Below, one piece after another: positions 46,342 to 56,414 of a stretch of DNA of 64,000 nucleotides. The notes under the pieces were generated by a model, which did no database searches, was not told the DNA's origin, and saw only the letters and a list, made by a program, of their open reading frames with translations. Positions within the stretch are counted from its first letter, which is position 1. Each line of letters begins with the position of its first letter. Source of the stretch: Salinivibrio siamensis (GTDB lineage: Bacteria > Pseudomonadota > Gammaproteobacteria > Enterobacterales > Vibrionaceae); assembly GCF_001996005.1 (NCBI RefSeq), contig NZ_MUFB01000002.1:86001-150000 (forward strand). The letters are read 5' to 3'. The position numbers and the translations under genes are program-made.

Positions 46342-47729
46342 TGACGTGGCGACAACGAGCCGGGGCACGTTGGGCGCGGGTGCCTTTTCTCGGCAGCTTA
46401 TACGGTCGGGTTTTTATTATTTTCTGGCTTACGTTGCTGGTGGTATTAGCCGCAGTGATGTGGGCGCAGCGTGGTGATCCGCGTAGCCTGCATGCGATCC
46501 CGTCCCCAGAAAAGGCGCGCATACAAGCTCAGATTGAGAAATTGATGGCCGTCGCGCAAGGTCGCGATATACCGCTTTCCGTGTTGGTTGCACGGCAAAA
46601 TCAACATCATGGACACCGTCGCACCCCCTACAAGCTCTACTGGGTGCCTGACAGCGCACCGCTCGACTCGCTTCCTCGCGAGTTACGTCACTTTATGTCA
46701 CGGACGTCAGACACTGCCGAGCCCTTGCAACGCCTCTATCATCGTTACATGCTGGCGGGGCCATTTCCGATTGTGACTTCACGTGAAGCCGGCCGTTTTT
46801 ACCACGCCAGACGCTGGCAACCTAGGTTGCCCTTTGTTCTCAAAATATTGGAAAAGCCGGAGCATCTATTGGGTGTGACCATGTTGGTGAGCACGCCTTT
46901 ATTATTGTGGTTAGCGTATACTTTAACGCGCCCTGCTCGGCGCTTTCAGGCGGCAAGTCAACGGGTGGCGCACGGTGAATTGGTGACAGACTCTGATCTT
47001 GAGCGAGGTCCGCGGGAGTTTCGCGACGCAGGGCGGGGGTTTAACCAAATGGTCACCGCGCTTAATCAGATGGTGACCGGACAGCAGCAATTGGTCTCAG
47101 ATATTTCCCATGAGTTACGTTCGCCACTCACCCGTCTGCAGATGGCGCGTGCCTTGGCGGTACGTGAGCTGGGGGACAGCGAGGCGTTAGCGCGGATTGA
47201 GCAAGAGGCGAGCCAACTAGAGTCGCTGATCAGCGAGTTACTGACCTTGTCACGTTTACAATCCCAAGGCCATCTCGAGCGAGAAAGAATCAGTGCCGAT
47301 GCCTTGTGGCAAACAGTGATAGAGGATGCCCAATTTGAAGCAGGCCAACAAGGTAAGCAGGTCACCAGCAATGGGATCCCAGATGCCATGCTGACCGTTA
47401 ATGTGCGCCTGGCGCGTAGTGCTTTAGATAACGTATTACGCAATGCCATTCACTATGCCGACCAACAAATTCGCATCACCATGGAACGAGACGAGGGACA
47501 GCTCTGCCTCTCCATTGACGATGATGGACCTGGGGTGCCAGACAGCATGTTAAAAGACATTTTTCGCCCGTTTTATCGGGTATCGGCCGCGCGTGATCGC
47601 CAAAGTGGCGGCTCAGGACTTGGGCTGGCGATTACCGCACAAGCCATTCAACAGCACGGTGGGCAGGTTAACGCGGCCAATCGCCCACAAGGTGGACTGG
47701 CGGTGTGTTTATATTGGCCATGTAGTTAA
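46329..47729 (+). CDS. cpxA: Envelope stress sensor kinase CpxA
   Basis: A 466-residue inner-membrane histidine kinase. Two membrane segments (about residues 28-46 and 180-198) flank a periplasmic sensor domain, followed by a HAMP region. The phospho-accepting histidine is in VSDISHELRSPLTRL, the ATP site has VLRNAIHYAD, DDDGPGVP and GGSGLGLAITAQAIQQHGG. Envelope stress activates it to phosphorylate CpxR. The ATG at 46329 follows AAGGG and lies within the cpxR end. Confidence 0.95.
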   Translation: MGRLVTWRQRAGARWARVPFLGSLYGRVFIIFWLTLLVVLAAVMWAQRGDPRSLHAIPSPEKARIQAQIEKLMAVAQGRDIPLSVLVARQNQHHGHRRTPYKLYWVPDSAPLDSLPRELRHFMSRTSDTAEPLQRLYHRYMLAGPFPIVTSREAGRFYHARRWQPRLPFVLKILEKPEHLLGVTMLVSTPLLLWLAYTLTRPARRFQAASQRVAHGELVTDSDLERGPREFRDAGRGFNQMVTALNQMVTGQQQLVSDISHELRSPLTRLQMARALAVRELGDSEALARIEQEASQLESLISELLTLSRLQSQGHLERERISADALWQTVIEDAQFEAGQQGKQVTSNGIPDAMLTVNVRLARSALDNVLRNAIHYADQQIRITMERDEGQLCLSIDDDGPGVPDSMLKDIFRPFYRVSAARDRQSGGSGLGLAITAQAIQQHGGQVNAANRPQGGLAVCLYWPCS

Positions 47730-47792
47730 TATTGCGCAATCGACAAGCGGTTGCGACAATACCGCCTTTGCTGGATTTTGCAGGTCACTGCC

Positions 47793-48257
47793 ATGTTTGA
47801 TATTGCGCTCTATGAGCCTGAAATTGCACCGAATACGGGCAATATTATTCGTCTGTGTGCTAATTGCGGCGCGCACTTACATCTGATTGAGCCCTTAGGC
47901 TTTGATCTTGACGAAAAGAAAGTTCGTCGCGCAGGGTTGGATTATCACGATCTGGCGCGTGTGACGCGTCATCAGGACTATGCGGCGTTTGCAAAAGCAA
48001 TGGCTGGCCGACGGATCTTTGCGTGTACCACCAAAGCAACCCAATTTCATACTCAGGCGCAATTCCAAGCGGGTGATGTGTTGCTATTTGGCCCCGAAAC
48101 CCGAGGGTTACCCGATGCGCTGATCCAAGCGTTACCCGACGCGCAGCGGTTACGCATTCCGATGCAGCCAGAGGCACGCAGCCTTAACCTTTCTAACGCC
48201 GTGGCGATTATTGGGTATGAAGCGTGGCGACAGTTTGGTTTTAATGGCGCGCAATAA
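47793..48257 (+). CDS. trmL: tRNA (cytidine(34)-2'-O)-methyltransferase
   Basis: A 154-residue SPOUT methyltransferase that 2'-O-methylates the wobble base of leucine tRNAs. It begins [23 protein letters not shown] and has the knotted SAM site [11 protein letters not shown] and [14 protein letters not shown]. The length is close to that of E. coli TrmL. It lies between cpxA and the convergent tpiA. Confidence 0.94.
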   Translation: MFDIALYEPEIAPNTGNIIRLCANCGAHLHLIEPLGFDLDEKKVRRAGLDYHDLARVTRHQDYAAFAKAMAGRRIFACTTKATQFHTQAQFQAGDVLLFGPETRGLPDALIQALPDAQRLRIPMQPEARSLNLSNAVAIIGYEAWRQFGFNGAQ

Positions 48258-48290
48258 AAAACGCCCCCAGCGATGGCTGAGGGCGTGGGT
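48255..48290. terminator. Terminator between trmL and tpiA
   Basis: ACGCCC...CAGC pairs with GCTG...GGGCGT around GATG. On the minus strand the stem is followed by six T, so it is mainly the tpiA terminator; on the plus strand it is followed by GGGTCTTTT. Confidence 0.8.
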
Positions 48291-48313
48291 CTTTTGTGTC
48301 TTCGGCGCGTAAT

Positions 48314-49081
48314 TTACGCGTTTTTCGCCTCAGCCGCGGCTTTGGCAATCGCCGCAAAGCCAGCGGCGTCAAGTGCTGCACCGCCAACTAGCGCGCCGTC
48401 GATATCCGGCATCGCGAATAGCTCAGCCGCGTTGCCTGCTTTCACAGAGCCGCCGTACTGAATCACCACTTTGCTTGCGACATCTTCACTGTAAGATGCA
48501 ATGTGCTTGCGGATTGCAGCATGGATATCTTGTGCTTGCTGCGCGGTTGCCGCTTTACCCGTACCGATAGCCCAGATAGGCTCGTAAGCGATCACGGCAT
48601 CGTTCAAGGCTTCAACACCTTGTGATTGGATCACTGCATCCAGTTGGCGAGCACAAACGGCCAGCGTTTCACCCGCTTCATTCTGTGCGTCAGACTCACC
48701 AATGCATAATACAGGCGTGAGGCCATTTTCTTTCAAGAAAGCAAATTTCTTTGCCACAAACTCGTCAGACTCTTGATGGTATTCACGACGCTCGGAGTGG
48801 CCGATAATGATGTGCGTGGCACCAAAGTCTTTCAGCATGTCTGCAGAGATATCACCAGTGAATGCGCCGCTGTTATTGATGTCTACGTTTTGCGCACCAA
48901 GTTTAATGGCGCTGTCAGCCAGCAGCTGCTCGGCTTGTGCCAAATACATCACCGGTGGTGCAACGGCAACGTCGACGCCTTCAACATTTTGTAGTTCGGC
49001 GTTCAGGCCGTTAAGCAGTTCAGTGACCATGGCTTTGCTGCCATTGAGTTTCCAGTTACCCATTACCAATGGACGGCGCAT
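48314..49081 (-). CDS. tpiA: Triosephosphate isomerase
   Basis: A 255-residue glycolytic enzyme interconverting dihydroxyacetone phosphate and glyceraldehyde 3-phosphate. Active-site residues are visible: lysine in GNWKLNG, histidine in IIGHSERRE and glutamate in [13 protein letters not shown], with the phosphate-binding [11 protein letters not shown]. The ATG at 49081 follows GGAGGA. The length is that of the E. coli enzyme. Confidence 0.97.
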   Translation of the reverse strand: MRRPLVMGNWKLNGSKAMVTELLNGLNAELQNVEGVDVAVAPPVMYLAQAEQLLADSAIKLGAQNVDINNSGAFTGDISADMLKDFGATHIIIGHSERREYHQESDEFVAKKFAFLKENGLTPVLCIGESDAQNEAGETLAVCARQLDAVIQSQGVEALNDAVIAYEPIWAIGTGKAATAQQAQDIHAAIRKHIASYSEDVASKVVIQYGGSVKAGNAAELFAMPDIDGALVGGAALDAAGFAAIAKAAAEAKNA

Positions 49082-49345
49082 AGGAATTCCTCCGCGGTTT
49101 AGTTGATTTGAAGTCAAAAGATGTAAAGAAGGTAGTCTATTGTAGCGCGGCCTTCTCTGTTTAAAATCATAGAATGGTGAGAATGCTTTCGTTTTTACCC
49201 GTTTTAGGCGTAAAAGGGAACCTTAAGGTAGTAAATTTTCATCATAATGGCGGCGAGAGACGGACGAAAGTGTGAGCCATGCGCTCGTGCAATACGCGAC
49301 GTTTCGGCACTATGCAGGCTGGCGATGATAATGAAGGGAGGTTTT

Positions 49346-49708
49346 ATGCCCCATCTGGTGATGGAATACACAGACGCACTGGCAGAGCGCGTCAACATAG
49401 ATCAACTGGTGGATGATCTTCATCGTGCCGCGATTGCGACGGGAAGCTTCGATCCCGAGGCCTTAAAATCACGCGCGGTGCCTTGCGGTGTGTGGCGTGT
49501 CGGGGCGCAGGCAGATCGTAGCGAGTTTGTTCATGTTGAATTTCGGTTACTCGCGGGGCGCAGTGCCCAGCAAAAAGAAGCAATCAGTGACGCCCTAACA
49601 GCCCCATTGCGCGAGCACGCCGGTCATGTGAGCAGCCTAACGGTAGAAGTGCGTGATATGGACACCAGCAGCTACCGTAAGTGGGTGGGCGACAAGCAAG
49701 CGATGTAA
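49346..49708 (+). CDS. 5-carboxymethyl-2-hydroxymuconate isomerase family protein
   Basis: A 120-residue protein of the tautomerase superfamily in the HpcD/CHMI branch, beginning PHLVMEYTDAL after the methionine; the N-terminal proline would be the catalytic base. In homoprotocatechuate degradation the enzyme isomerises 5-carboxymethyl-2-hydroxymuconate, but no other gene of that pathway lies nearby, so the actual substrate is uncertain. The ATG at 49346 follows GGGAGG at ideal distance. Confidence 0.8.
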   Translation: MPHLVMEYTDALAERVNIDQLVDDLHRAAIATGSFDPEALKSRAVPCGVWRVGAQADRSEFVHVEFRLLAGRSAQQKEAISDALTAPLREHAGHVSSLTVEVRDMDTSSYRKWVGDKQAM

Positions 49709-49710
49709 AC

Positions 49711-50064
49711 CTAGCTTGGACGCTCGGGCGCATCGGCTGTCGCTTTTCTGGCGGCTTGGCCGACGCGAAAGTCCATAATGTCTGCTTGATGACTGCGCAA
49801 CTCTTCCGGGGCCGTAAAGGCGGTGGCAAAGCGTGAGTACTGGCGCGTGAGTGCCCGGAACAACATCATGTTAACGTGAAGCGGGTTTTTACCATGGTCA
49901 ATCATTCGATTGATGTGGCTTAACATCGCGTGGAGTTGAGGCTGGGTGGCATATGAGGCATTAGCGATAACATCTTCACTCATTGTCAGTCTCAGCGCTT
50001 CTAATGCATGCGGGTCTGACTCAGCCAGTGCCGCCAATTCGTCAAAAGAGGGTAGGGTCTTCAT
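49711..50064 (-). CDS. Small conserved protein, DUF3135-like
   Basis: A 117-residue, soluble, mostly helical protein. The pattern FDELAALAESDPHALEALR at the start and NPLHVNMMLFRAL in the middle resembles small proteins of Vibrio-type genomes grouped as DUF3135. No function is known. It converges with the CHMI-like gene, with 2 bp between the stops. GGAG-like sequence precedes the ATG. Confidence 0.65.
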   Translation of the reverse strand: MKTLPSFDELAALAESDPHALEALRLTMSEDVIANASYATQPQLHAMLSHINRMIDHGKNPLHVNMMLFRALTRQYSRFATAFTAPEELRSHQADIMDFRVGQAARKATADAPERPS

Positions 50065-50301
50065 CGCTTACTCCTTACACGCCGCCGATCATCTGATCGT
50101 GTTACCAAAGCGTTAATCTAACTATGAGCCGGGGGCTGGAGGGGATCAAATAAGCGGTGTCTGGCTATATTGACGGCCTGAATGGAGATGCAGACGGAGG
50201 CGGGGGCAATCGACTGAATCCGAATTGGTTTTTGTGGTTAATTCTCGTCGATAAAAATGCCCTGCTTTACCGTATGCGTGTCAGCAAAGCAGGGGAGCAG
50301 C

Positions 50302-51045
50302 TTACCAGTAGTGCTCGGTGGTGACGTTGCCTGGCTTACGGCGCAGGTTTTTGCTGAGTCCTTTGCCTTCCAAGAGTGTTTTCACTTCTTTGACCATGGC
50401 GGGGTTGCCACACAGCATCACTTGGCTGTGTTCAGGCGTGAGGGGCAGACCAACCACCCGTTCGAGTAGCCCATCTTCCAGTGCGTGGGTCACACGTCCT
50501 GAGAGCGCACCCGCGGTCGGCTCACGACTGACAAATGGCTGCACCACTAGTTGGTCAGGGTATTGCTCTTGCAGCGCGTTAATGCGTGCTTGGTAGGTTA
50601 AATCGGCCGCGAAGCGTACCGCATGCACCAGTATCACTTTACGAAAACGTGACCACAGATCGCCTTGTTCCATCAGTGAGATGTAAGGGCCGATTGCCGT
50701 CCCAGTGGCAAACATCCAAAGGTGTTGGCCTTGTGGCACTTCATCGAGGGTAAAGTAGCCGGCCGGATCTTGCGTGATCATCACGCTGTCGCCTGGCTCG
50801 AGTGCATGGAGGCGGGGTGACATTATCCCGTCGGCGACACGCGTGGCATAGACTTCTAAGTATTTACTTTGTGGAGGATTCACGAACGAGTAGGCACGCT
50901 GGATCAACTTACCATCGATCTCCATGCCGAGTTTTGTGAATTGGCCTGCCTTAAACGGCTCGACAGGGGCGGATAACACCAGGCTGAAGAGATCCTTTGT
51001 CCAATGTTGGTTCTCCACTACCTCAGCCTTGATCCAAGTGGCCAT
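50302..51045 (-). CDS. fpr: Ferredoxin/flavodoxin-NADP+ reductase
   Basis: A 247-residue FAD enzyme that passes electrons between NADPH and ferredoxin or flavodoxin. It shows the FAD-binding RAYSFVNPP, YFTLDEVPQG, the NADP-binding FATGTAIGPYISLME and MLCGNPAMVKEV, and ends in VTTEHYW, as bacterial Fpr proteins end in an aromatic residue. It lies 9 bp behind the SufR-like regulator gene and probably shares its transcript. Confidence 0.94.
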   Translation of the reverse strand: MATWIKAEVVENQHWTKDLFSLVLSAPVEPFKAGQFTKLGMEIDGKLIQRAYSFVNPPQSKYLEVYATRVADGIMSPRLHALEPGDSVMITQDPAGYFTLDEVPQGQHLWMFATGTAIGPYISLMEQGDLWSRFRKVILVHAVRFAADLTYQARINALQEQYPDQLVVQPFVSREPTAGALSGRVTHALEDGLLERVVGLPLTPEHSQVMLCGNPAMVKEVKTLLEGKGLSKNLRRKPGNVTTEHYW

Positions 51046-51054
51046 ATTACCTCC

Positions 51055-51675
51055 TCACGTCTTCTCTCCAATACGATATGTGCAGCGGCGCTGTCCAGAG
51101 ACGATATGCTCTTCGCGTTCGACCCGGTAGGCCTCACCGAGTAGGTGGCGGAATAACTGGATTTCTGAGCGGCATAATGCCGGACAGGACTTCGCTGCAT
51201 GACAGATAGGGCAGTGATGTTCAATCAGTATATAGTCGGTGCCGTCTTGATGAAGCTCGGCCATATATCCCTCGCTCTCTCTAAGATACGCCAAGGTTCG
51301 CAATTTAGCCTCTAAATTATCGCAATCTTTGAGCGCGTCTTGATATTGGGCAAAGGTGGCGGCTTCACGTTGAGCAATGACTTTTGCAACACCTTGCTCG
51401 CCAAACACGTCTTGCACGGAATCGATAAGGGTAATCGATAAATCATGGTGGCTGTCGGCAAAGCGGCGGTGACCATGGGCGGTTAGGGACCAATGACGAG
51501 AAGGTCTGCCCACTTTGGCGCGGATATCCTCAAAGTCGACCAAGCCATCGCGCTCTAAGCTTTGCAAATGTTGACGTACGCCCATGGTGGTCATGCCAAG
51601 CTCATCAGCCAAGGCTTTCGCACTTACGCTGCCTTCGCGTTTGATGGTGTGTAGAATGCGGTCAGTGGACTTCAT
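51055..51675 (-). CDS. SufR-like Fe-S-sensing transcriptional regulator
   Basis: A 206-residue regulator. The N-terminal winged helix (ILHTIKREGSVSAKALADELGMTTMGVRQHLQSLERDGLV) is followed by a dimerisation region and a C-terminal cysteine cluster HHCPICHAAKSCPALC that resembles the iron-sulfur site of SufR. In SufR-type proteins the cluster decides DNA binding. Its place between glpX and fpr, a reductase that feeds Fe-S and oxidative defence, fits redox or iron control. A 15-bp perfect inverted repeat begins just upstream of the start codon. Confidence 0.82.
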   Translation of the reverse strand: MKSTDRILHTIKREGSVSAKALADELGMTTMGVRQHLQSLERDGLVDFEDIRAKVGRPSRHWSLTAHGHRRFADSHHDLSITLIDSVQDVFGEQGVAKVIAQREAATFAQYQDALKDCDNLEAKLRTLAYLRESEGYMAELHQDGTDYILIEHHCPICHAAKSCPALCRSEIQLFRHLLGEAYRVEREEHIVSGQRRCTYRIGEKT

Positions 51676-51679
51676 GATT

Positions 51680-51752
51680 CGATTTCGATTACCCCAATCG
51701 TGTCGTCGCAAATAAATAAAGTAAACTATTTATAAAAGGGTAATCGAAATCG
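51680..51752. promoter_or_regulatory. Long inverted repeat before the SufR-like regulator
   Basis: CGATTTCGATTACCC (51680-51694) and GGGTAATCGAAATCG (51738-51752) are perfect inverted copies separated by 43 bp of AT-rich sequence that should contain the promoter. The arrangement suggests a paired operator for the regulator whose gene starts 5 bp away. Confidence 0.7.
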
Positions 51753-51794
51753 ACGGGCTTGACCAGTCAAGGGCCGTATTCACGGCCACTGAGG

Positions 51795-52802
51795 TTACAG
51801 GATGTGCGGTTTGATCGCCGCATCTTTGCGGCTTAAATAATGGGTCGAGCGGATCCGACGAATGGTGCGGCACTGTCCGCGTACCACCAAGGTTTCAGTG
51901 GTGGCTAAATCCCCGTGTCGGGTAATGCCATCGAGCAGATCGCCTTTAGTGATCCCGGTCGCCGCAAATACCACATTATCACTGCTGGCCATGTCCGATA
52001 GCGTTAACACCTGATGAGCGGCAATCCCCATTTGCGTGCATCGTGTCATTTCTTGTTCACCGAGCAAGCGGTTGTCTGGGGTATCCCCTTTCACGTCGTG
52101 GCGTGGTAGCAATCGCCCTTGCATATCGCCGCCCAGCGCCCGGATCACGGCCGCGGACACCACGCCTTCTGGCGCACCGCCAATGCCAACCATCACATCC
52201 ACTTCACTTTCAGGCATACAGGTCAGAATGGAGGCCGCCACATCCCCATCGGGGAACGCAAAGACGCGGATCCCTTTCGCCTGCATGGTGGCAATGATCT
52301 CATCATGGCGTGGCTTGGCCAAGGTGGCCACCACCAAGGTATCGAGTGTTTTATCCAGCGCCACCGCAATGCGCTCAAGGTTATCGATTAAAGGTTTACT
52401 GAGGTCAATCGCGCCTTTGGCGCCGGGGCCGACGACCAGTTTTTCCATGTACATATCAGGGGCTTTCAAAAAGCTGCCTTTCTCGCCGGCGGCGAGCACC
52501 GCGAGCGCGTTGGCTTGCCCCATAGCCGTCATTCGTGTGCCTTCTATCGGGTCAACGGCAATATCGACCGCATCGCCACCCAACCCGACGTGTTCGCCAA
52601 TGTAGAGCATCGGGGCATCATCGATTTCACCTTCCCCTATCACGACTTCACCGTCGATATCGGTGAGGTTAAGTAAGGTGCGCATTACTTCAACAGCCGC
52701 GCCATCGGCCGCGTTCTTGTCTCCTCGTCCCAGCCATTTGTACCCAGCCAATGCTGCGCCTTCGGTCACACGCGAGAAAGCCAATGCGAGATCACGTTTC
52801 AT
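51795..52802 (-). CDS. glpX: Fructose-1,6-bisphosphatase class II
   Basis: A 335-residue manganese-dependent phosphatase of gluconeogenesis. It begins KRDLALAFSRVTEGAALAGY and shows GEGEIDDAPMLYIGE, the metal-binding DIAVDPIEGT and GIGGAPEGVVSAAVI. The ATG at 52802 follows GGAG; 69 in-frame codons upstream are not part of the family. Divergent from zapB. The SufR-like gene follows after about 120 bp. Confidence 0.95.
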   Translation of the reverse strand: MKRDLALAFSRVTEGAALAGYKWLGRGDKNAADGAAVEVMRTLLNLTDIDGEVVIGEGEIDDAPMLYIGEHVGLGGDAVDIAVDPIEGTRMTAMGQANALAVLAAGEKGSFLKAPDMYMEKLVVGPGAKGAIDLSKPLIDNLERIAVALDKTLDTLVVATLAKPRHDEIIATMQAKGIRVFAFPDGDVAASILTCMPESEVDVMVGIGGAPEGVVSAAVIRALGGDMQGRLLPRHDVKGDTPDNRLLGEQEMTRCTQMGIAAHQVLTLSDMASSDNVVFAATGITKGDLLDGITRHGDLATTETLVVRGQCRTIRRIRSTHYLSRKDAAIKPHIL

Positions 52803-53093
52803 CAGTACTCCGGAAATGTCAGCCACATTAAGACAGGCCTTAGCCCAATTTGCGCGAAAGTCTACCAGAAAGAGAAAACGTTTGCGTTGGGTCAGGTCGG
52901 GTGTTTTTGCCGAATATGAAACGGTGATGACAAAAGGCGCTGCATTTTTGCGCACTTGTACGCGGGCAGGTAGCGAGAACAGTGGCAGTCTGGTATCACC
53001 TGAGTACAATAAAGCCGGGGTGCACGTTCAGTTGCACGGGTTGCTGCGCATTAGGCAGTAACGGGATCAATCGTCAGAAATAAGGTGGCCTTG

Positions 53094-53336
53094 ATGTCAT
53101 TGGAAGTATTAGAACAACTCGAAGCTAAAGTACAAATGGCGGTGGATACCATTTCGCTGCTACAAATGGAAATCGAAGAACTCAAAGAAAAGAACGGGTC
53201 ACTCGAGCAAGATGCCGTCGCGGAAAAAGAGCGCCGTGAGCAGCTTGAGCAGGAAAACGCCAAACTGCGCGACGAGCAGCAAGCATGGCAAGATCGCATC
53301 CGGAGCTTGTTAGGTAAGATTGAGAACGTCGAATAA
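53094..53336 (+). CDS. zapB: Cell division protein ZapB
   Basis: An 80-residue, almost wholly coiled-coil protein ([19 protein letters not shown], then a long heptad region rich in E, K and L), matching ZapB, which assembles at the Z-ring and links it to the chromosome terminus through MatP. The ATG at 53094 has TAAGG 8 bp upstream. Confidence 0.94.
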   Translation: MSLEVLEQLEAKVQMAVDTISLLQMEIEELKEKNGSLEQDAVAEKERREQLEQENAKLRDEQQAWQDRIRSLLGKIENVE

Positions 53337-53340
53337 ACAA

Positions 53341-53366
53341 AAACAGAGCCAATTGGCTCTGTTTTG
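53341..53366. terminator. Bidirectional terminator between zapB and rraA
   Basis: AACAGAGCCAATTGGCTCTGTT is a perfect palindrome followed by T runs on both strands, between the convergent zapB and rraA genes. Confidence 0.88.
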
Positions 53367-53376
53367 CTATTCGGTG

Positions 53377-53895
53377 TCAGTCGTCGTCTTCCGCCTCATC
53401 GATGTCCGCGTCTGCCATGGTCAGCGCATCAGGTGAAAGGATCACGCCGGTGGTGTCGGCATAGACATGATCATCAGGCAAGAAGGTAACGCCGCCAAAG
53501 TTCACTGGCACGTCTGTTTCACCGACACCTTGCTCGTCAGCCCCCACAGGAATTGAAGCCAGTGCTTGAATGCCGATATCGATTTCATCAATGGTATCGA
53601 CATCACGGACACACCCATAAACAATCATGCCAGCCCAGTCGTTGTCAGCGGCAAGCTGCGCAATCTCGCCGTCAATAAGGGCGCGACGTAACGAACCGCC
53701 GCCATCAATCAGCATAATTCGCTGCTCGCCGTCTTGTTCGGCCATCTCACGAATTAACCCATTGTCCTCAAAGCATTTTACTGTGGTAATTTGGCCACCA
53801 AACGAGCTGCGGCCCCCATAAGAGCTAAACATTGGCTCCACGACATCCACGTGTTCGGGGTACATGTCGCATAGTTCCGAGGTATTATATTCCAT
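53377..53895 (-). CDS. rraA: Ribonuclease E activity regulator RraA
   Basis: A 172-residue protein that binds RNase E and lowers its activity. It shows [22 protein letters not shown], the [15 protein letters not shown] region and [12 protein letters not shown]. The C-terminus is very acidic (EAEDDD), as in Vibrio-type RraA. It is convergent with zapB and lies downstream of menA on the same strand. Confidence 0.95.
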   Translation of the reverse strand: MEYNTSELCDMYPEHVDVVEPMFSSYGGRSSFGGQITTVKCFEDNGLIREMAEQDGEQRIMLIDGGGSLRRALIDGEIAQLAADNDWAGMIVYGCVRDVDTIDEIDIGIQALASIPVGADEQGVGETDVPVNFGGVTFLPDDHVYADTTGVILSPDALTMADADIDEAEDDD

Positions 53896-54014
53896 AGTCT
53901 AACTTCTTGTTGAGGCAGAAAAAGGCTGGCAAGCTAGTGTTGCCAACATGGCAAGTCCAAGTATAACGAGCCCATAAGGGTTTGCAATGTTAAAGCGGAC
54001 AATCTGTGGCCTGG

Positions 54015-54920
54015 TTAGACTAACAGCATACCGGTCATAAACAGGCCATTGGTGATCAGTGCACAACGCACCATGGTTCCCATCATGGGACGCAGGGCGT
54101 TGGCATTGGTGGCTTGGTAAACGTCACGCCCATGGCGCACCAGTAAGGGCACACTGGCAAGGAACAACCAACCCAACCAGGCTTGCAAGGTGAGGGCGGC
54201 AAATAAGGAATAACACGCAACCGCCCCGGCCAGTAAAATCACATGGTACTGACGTCCGCGCTCCGGGCCTAAACGCACCACTAAGGTATGCTTACCACAC
54301 GCGCGATCGTTATCAATATCTCGTAGGTTATTGATATTGAGAACGCCGACCGCTAATAAGCCACAAGCCGTCGCGGGTAAAATGACCAAGGAATCAATGT
54401 GGCCGACCTGTAAATAATAAGTGCCTGCCACCCCGAGCCAACCAAAGAAGATCAGCACCGATACATCTCCTAAACCGCGATAGCCATACGGCTTGTTGCC
54501 CACGGTGTAGGTAATGGCCGCGACAATCGCCATCACACCGAGCAGCAAGAAACTAATAATGTCAGTCGGCTGTTGGCAGGCAATCGCAATCAGTGACCCA
54601 CCACTGAGTAGGGTTAAACCAATATTAAGCATGAGCGCGCGGCGCATGGTGGTCAGGCTGACGTGGCCGGATTGGATCGCGCGCATGGGACCGATACGCG
54701 TCGCGTTATCCGTGCCTTTTATCGCATCACCATAGTCGTTCGCGAGGTTAGACAGGATCTGCAGCAATAGGGCAGTGACGAGCGCCATCAAGCTGATTGA
54801 CCATGACAGGCTCCCTTGCGAGGCAGCGACAGCACTGCCGGACAAAATCGAGGTAACGGCCAGCGGTAGCGTTTTAGGTCGCGCCGCATCCAGCCATATC
54901 GCGAGAGTAGAAGGCCGCAT
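54015..54920 (-). CDS. menA: 1,4-dihydroxy-2-naphthoate polyprenyltransferase
   Basis: A 301-residue inner-membrane prenyltransferase of menaquinone synthesis, with about eight membrane segments. The first aspartate motif is in NLANDYGD and the second in NNLRDIDND. The N-terminal LDAARPKTLPLAV is typical. The ATG at 54920 has GAGG 6 bp upstream and is preferred over an in-frame TTG four codons earlier. Confidence 0.94.
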   Translation of the reverse strand: MRPSTLAIWLDAARPKTLPLAVTSILSGSAVAASQGSLSWSISLMALVTALLLQILSNLANDYGDAIKGTDNATRIGPMRAIQSGHVSLTTMRRALMLNIGLTLLSGGSLIAIACQQPTDIISFLLLGVMAIVAAITYTVGNKPYGYRGLGDVSVLIFFGWLGVAGTYYLQVGHIDSLVILPATACGLLAVGVLNINNLRDIDNDRACGKHTLVVRLGPERGRQYHVILLAGAVACYSLFAALTLQAWLGWLFLASVPLLVRHGRDVYQATNANALRPMMGTMVRCALITNGLFMTGMLLV

Positions 54921-55033
54921 AGCGATCCTCAAGACGAAAAAACGATGTCACCATTATTGCGCAAGCCAGGGGAGGAGTAACCCATTGTCGGCTGAAATCC
55001 GACTTGCTGTTGCGCTAGCTCAAATTTTGATGC

Positions 55034-55057
55034 AAAAAAGGGCAGCGTTTGCTGCCC
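55034..55057 (-). terminator. Terminator of hslVU
   Basis: On the minus strand GGGCAGC-AAAC-GCTGCCC is followed by six T, about 25 bp after the hslU stop. Confidence 0.9.
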
Positions 55058-55080
55058 TAGTGTTGCGGTCTCGAGCTCGT

Positions 55081-56412
55081 TTAGAGGATAAAGCGACTCA
55101 AGTCTTCGTCATCAACCAGCTCTTCGAGGTGGCGGCGGACATAATCCGCATCAACGGTGACACTTTGACCGGCGCGTTCGCTGGCGTCGTATGAGACCTC
55201 TTCCATCAAGCGTTCCATCAAGGTATGCAGGCGACGGGCGCCGATGTTTTCGGTTTTCTCGTTCACCCGCCACGCGGCAGAGGCCAGCTCATCAATACCA
55301 CTTTCCTCAAACGCCAGATCAATCTCTTCGGTTTTTAGCAGTGCGGTATATTGCTGAGTGAGCGACGCATTTGGCTCGGTGAGGATCCGCTTAAAGTCAT
55401 CGGTGGATAGCGCTTCAAGCTCAACACGGATGGGCAAGCGCCCTTGCAGTTCCGGGATCAGATCAGACGGACGTGATACTTGGAAAGCGCCTGAGGCGAT
55501 AAACAGAATATGATCGGTTTTGATCATACCGTGTTTGGTGGACACTGTGCTGCCTTCGACCAATGGCAAGAGATCGCGTTGCACCCCTTCGCGAGACACC
55601 TCGCCACCACTGGTGTTACCTGACTTACAGATCTTATCGATTTCATCCACAAACACGATGCCGTTGTTCTCCACCATGTGGATGGCTTGCTCTTTAATTT
55701 CTTCTTGGTTAACCAGCTTGGCGGCTTCTTCCTCGGTCAGCGCTTTCATGGCGTCTTTGATTTTCATCTTACGCTTTTTGGTGCTGTTGCCACCGAGGTT
55801 TTGGAACATGCTTTGAAGCTGGTTGGTCATCTCTTCCATGCCTGGCGGCGACATGATTTCCACCCCCATTTGTGGGGCGGCGACATCGACTTCCACTTCT
55901 TTATCATCAAGCTGGCCTTCGCGTAATTTTTTACGGAAGCTTTGCCGTGTTGAAGAGTCCTCTTGGCTGGCCTCATTTTGGCCCCATGCGTCACGTGCTG
56001 GTGGCAGCAAGATATCGAGGATACGATCTTCAGCTTGTTCTTCAGCGCGGAATTTTACCTTTTCCATCGCTTGCTGCTGGGTCATGTTCATCGCCACATC
56101 CGCCAGATCGCGAATAATGGTTTCCACCTCTTTCCCGACATAACCCACTTCGGTGAACTTGGTGGCTTCCACCTTGATAAAAGGCGCGTTGGCAAGGCGT
56201 GCCAACCGGCGAGCGATCTCCGTTTTACCCACACCGGTTGGACCAATCATCAAGATGTTTTTCGGGGTGACTTCCGCACGCAGCTCTTCGGCAAGCTGCA
56301 TTCGGCGCCAGCGGTTTCGCAGTGCGATCGCCACCGCACGTTTGGCATTGTCTTGACCGATAATGTGACGGTCAAGCTCATGCACGATTTCGCGTGGAGT
56401 CATTTCAGACAT
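55081..56412 (-). CDS. hslU: ATPase subunit HslU of the HslUV protease
   Basis: A 443-residue AAA+ unfoldase that feeds proteins into HslV. It shows [24 protein letters not shown], Walker [16 protein letters not shown], the pore motif GYVGKEVE, Walker [10 protein letters not shown], and the [10 protein letters not shown] sensor-2 region. The C-terminus ends in SRFIL, the tail that docks into HslV. The ATG at 56412 follows AGGA; hslV ends 2 bp before it. Confidence 0.97.
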   Translation of the reverse strand: MSEMTPREIVHELDRHIIGQDNAKRAVAIALRNRWRRMQLAEELRAEVTPKNILMIGPTGVGKTEIARRLARLANAPFIKVEATKFTEVGYVGKEVETIIRDLADVAMNMTQQQAMEKVKFRAEEQAEDRILDILLPPARDAWGQNEASQEDSSTRQSFRKKLREGQLDDKEVEVDVAAPQMGVEIMSPPGMEEMTNQLQSMFQNLGGNSTKKRKMKIKDAMKALTEEEAAKLVNQEEIKEQAIHMVENNGIVFVDEIDKICKSGNTSGGEVSREGVQRDLLPLVEGSTVSTKHGMIKTDHILFIASGAFQVSRPSDLIPELQGRLPIRVELEALSTDDFKRILTEPNASLTQQYTALLKTEEIDLAFEESGIDELASAAWRVNEKTENIGARRLHTLMERLMEEVSYDASERAGQSVTVDADYVRRHLEELVDDEDLSRFIL

Positions 56413-56414
56413 CA

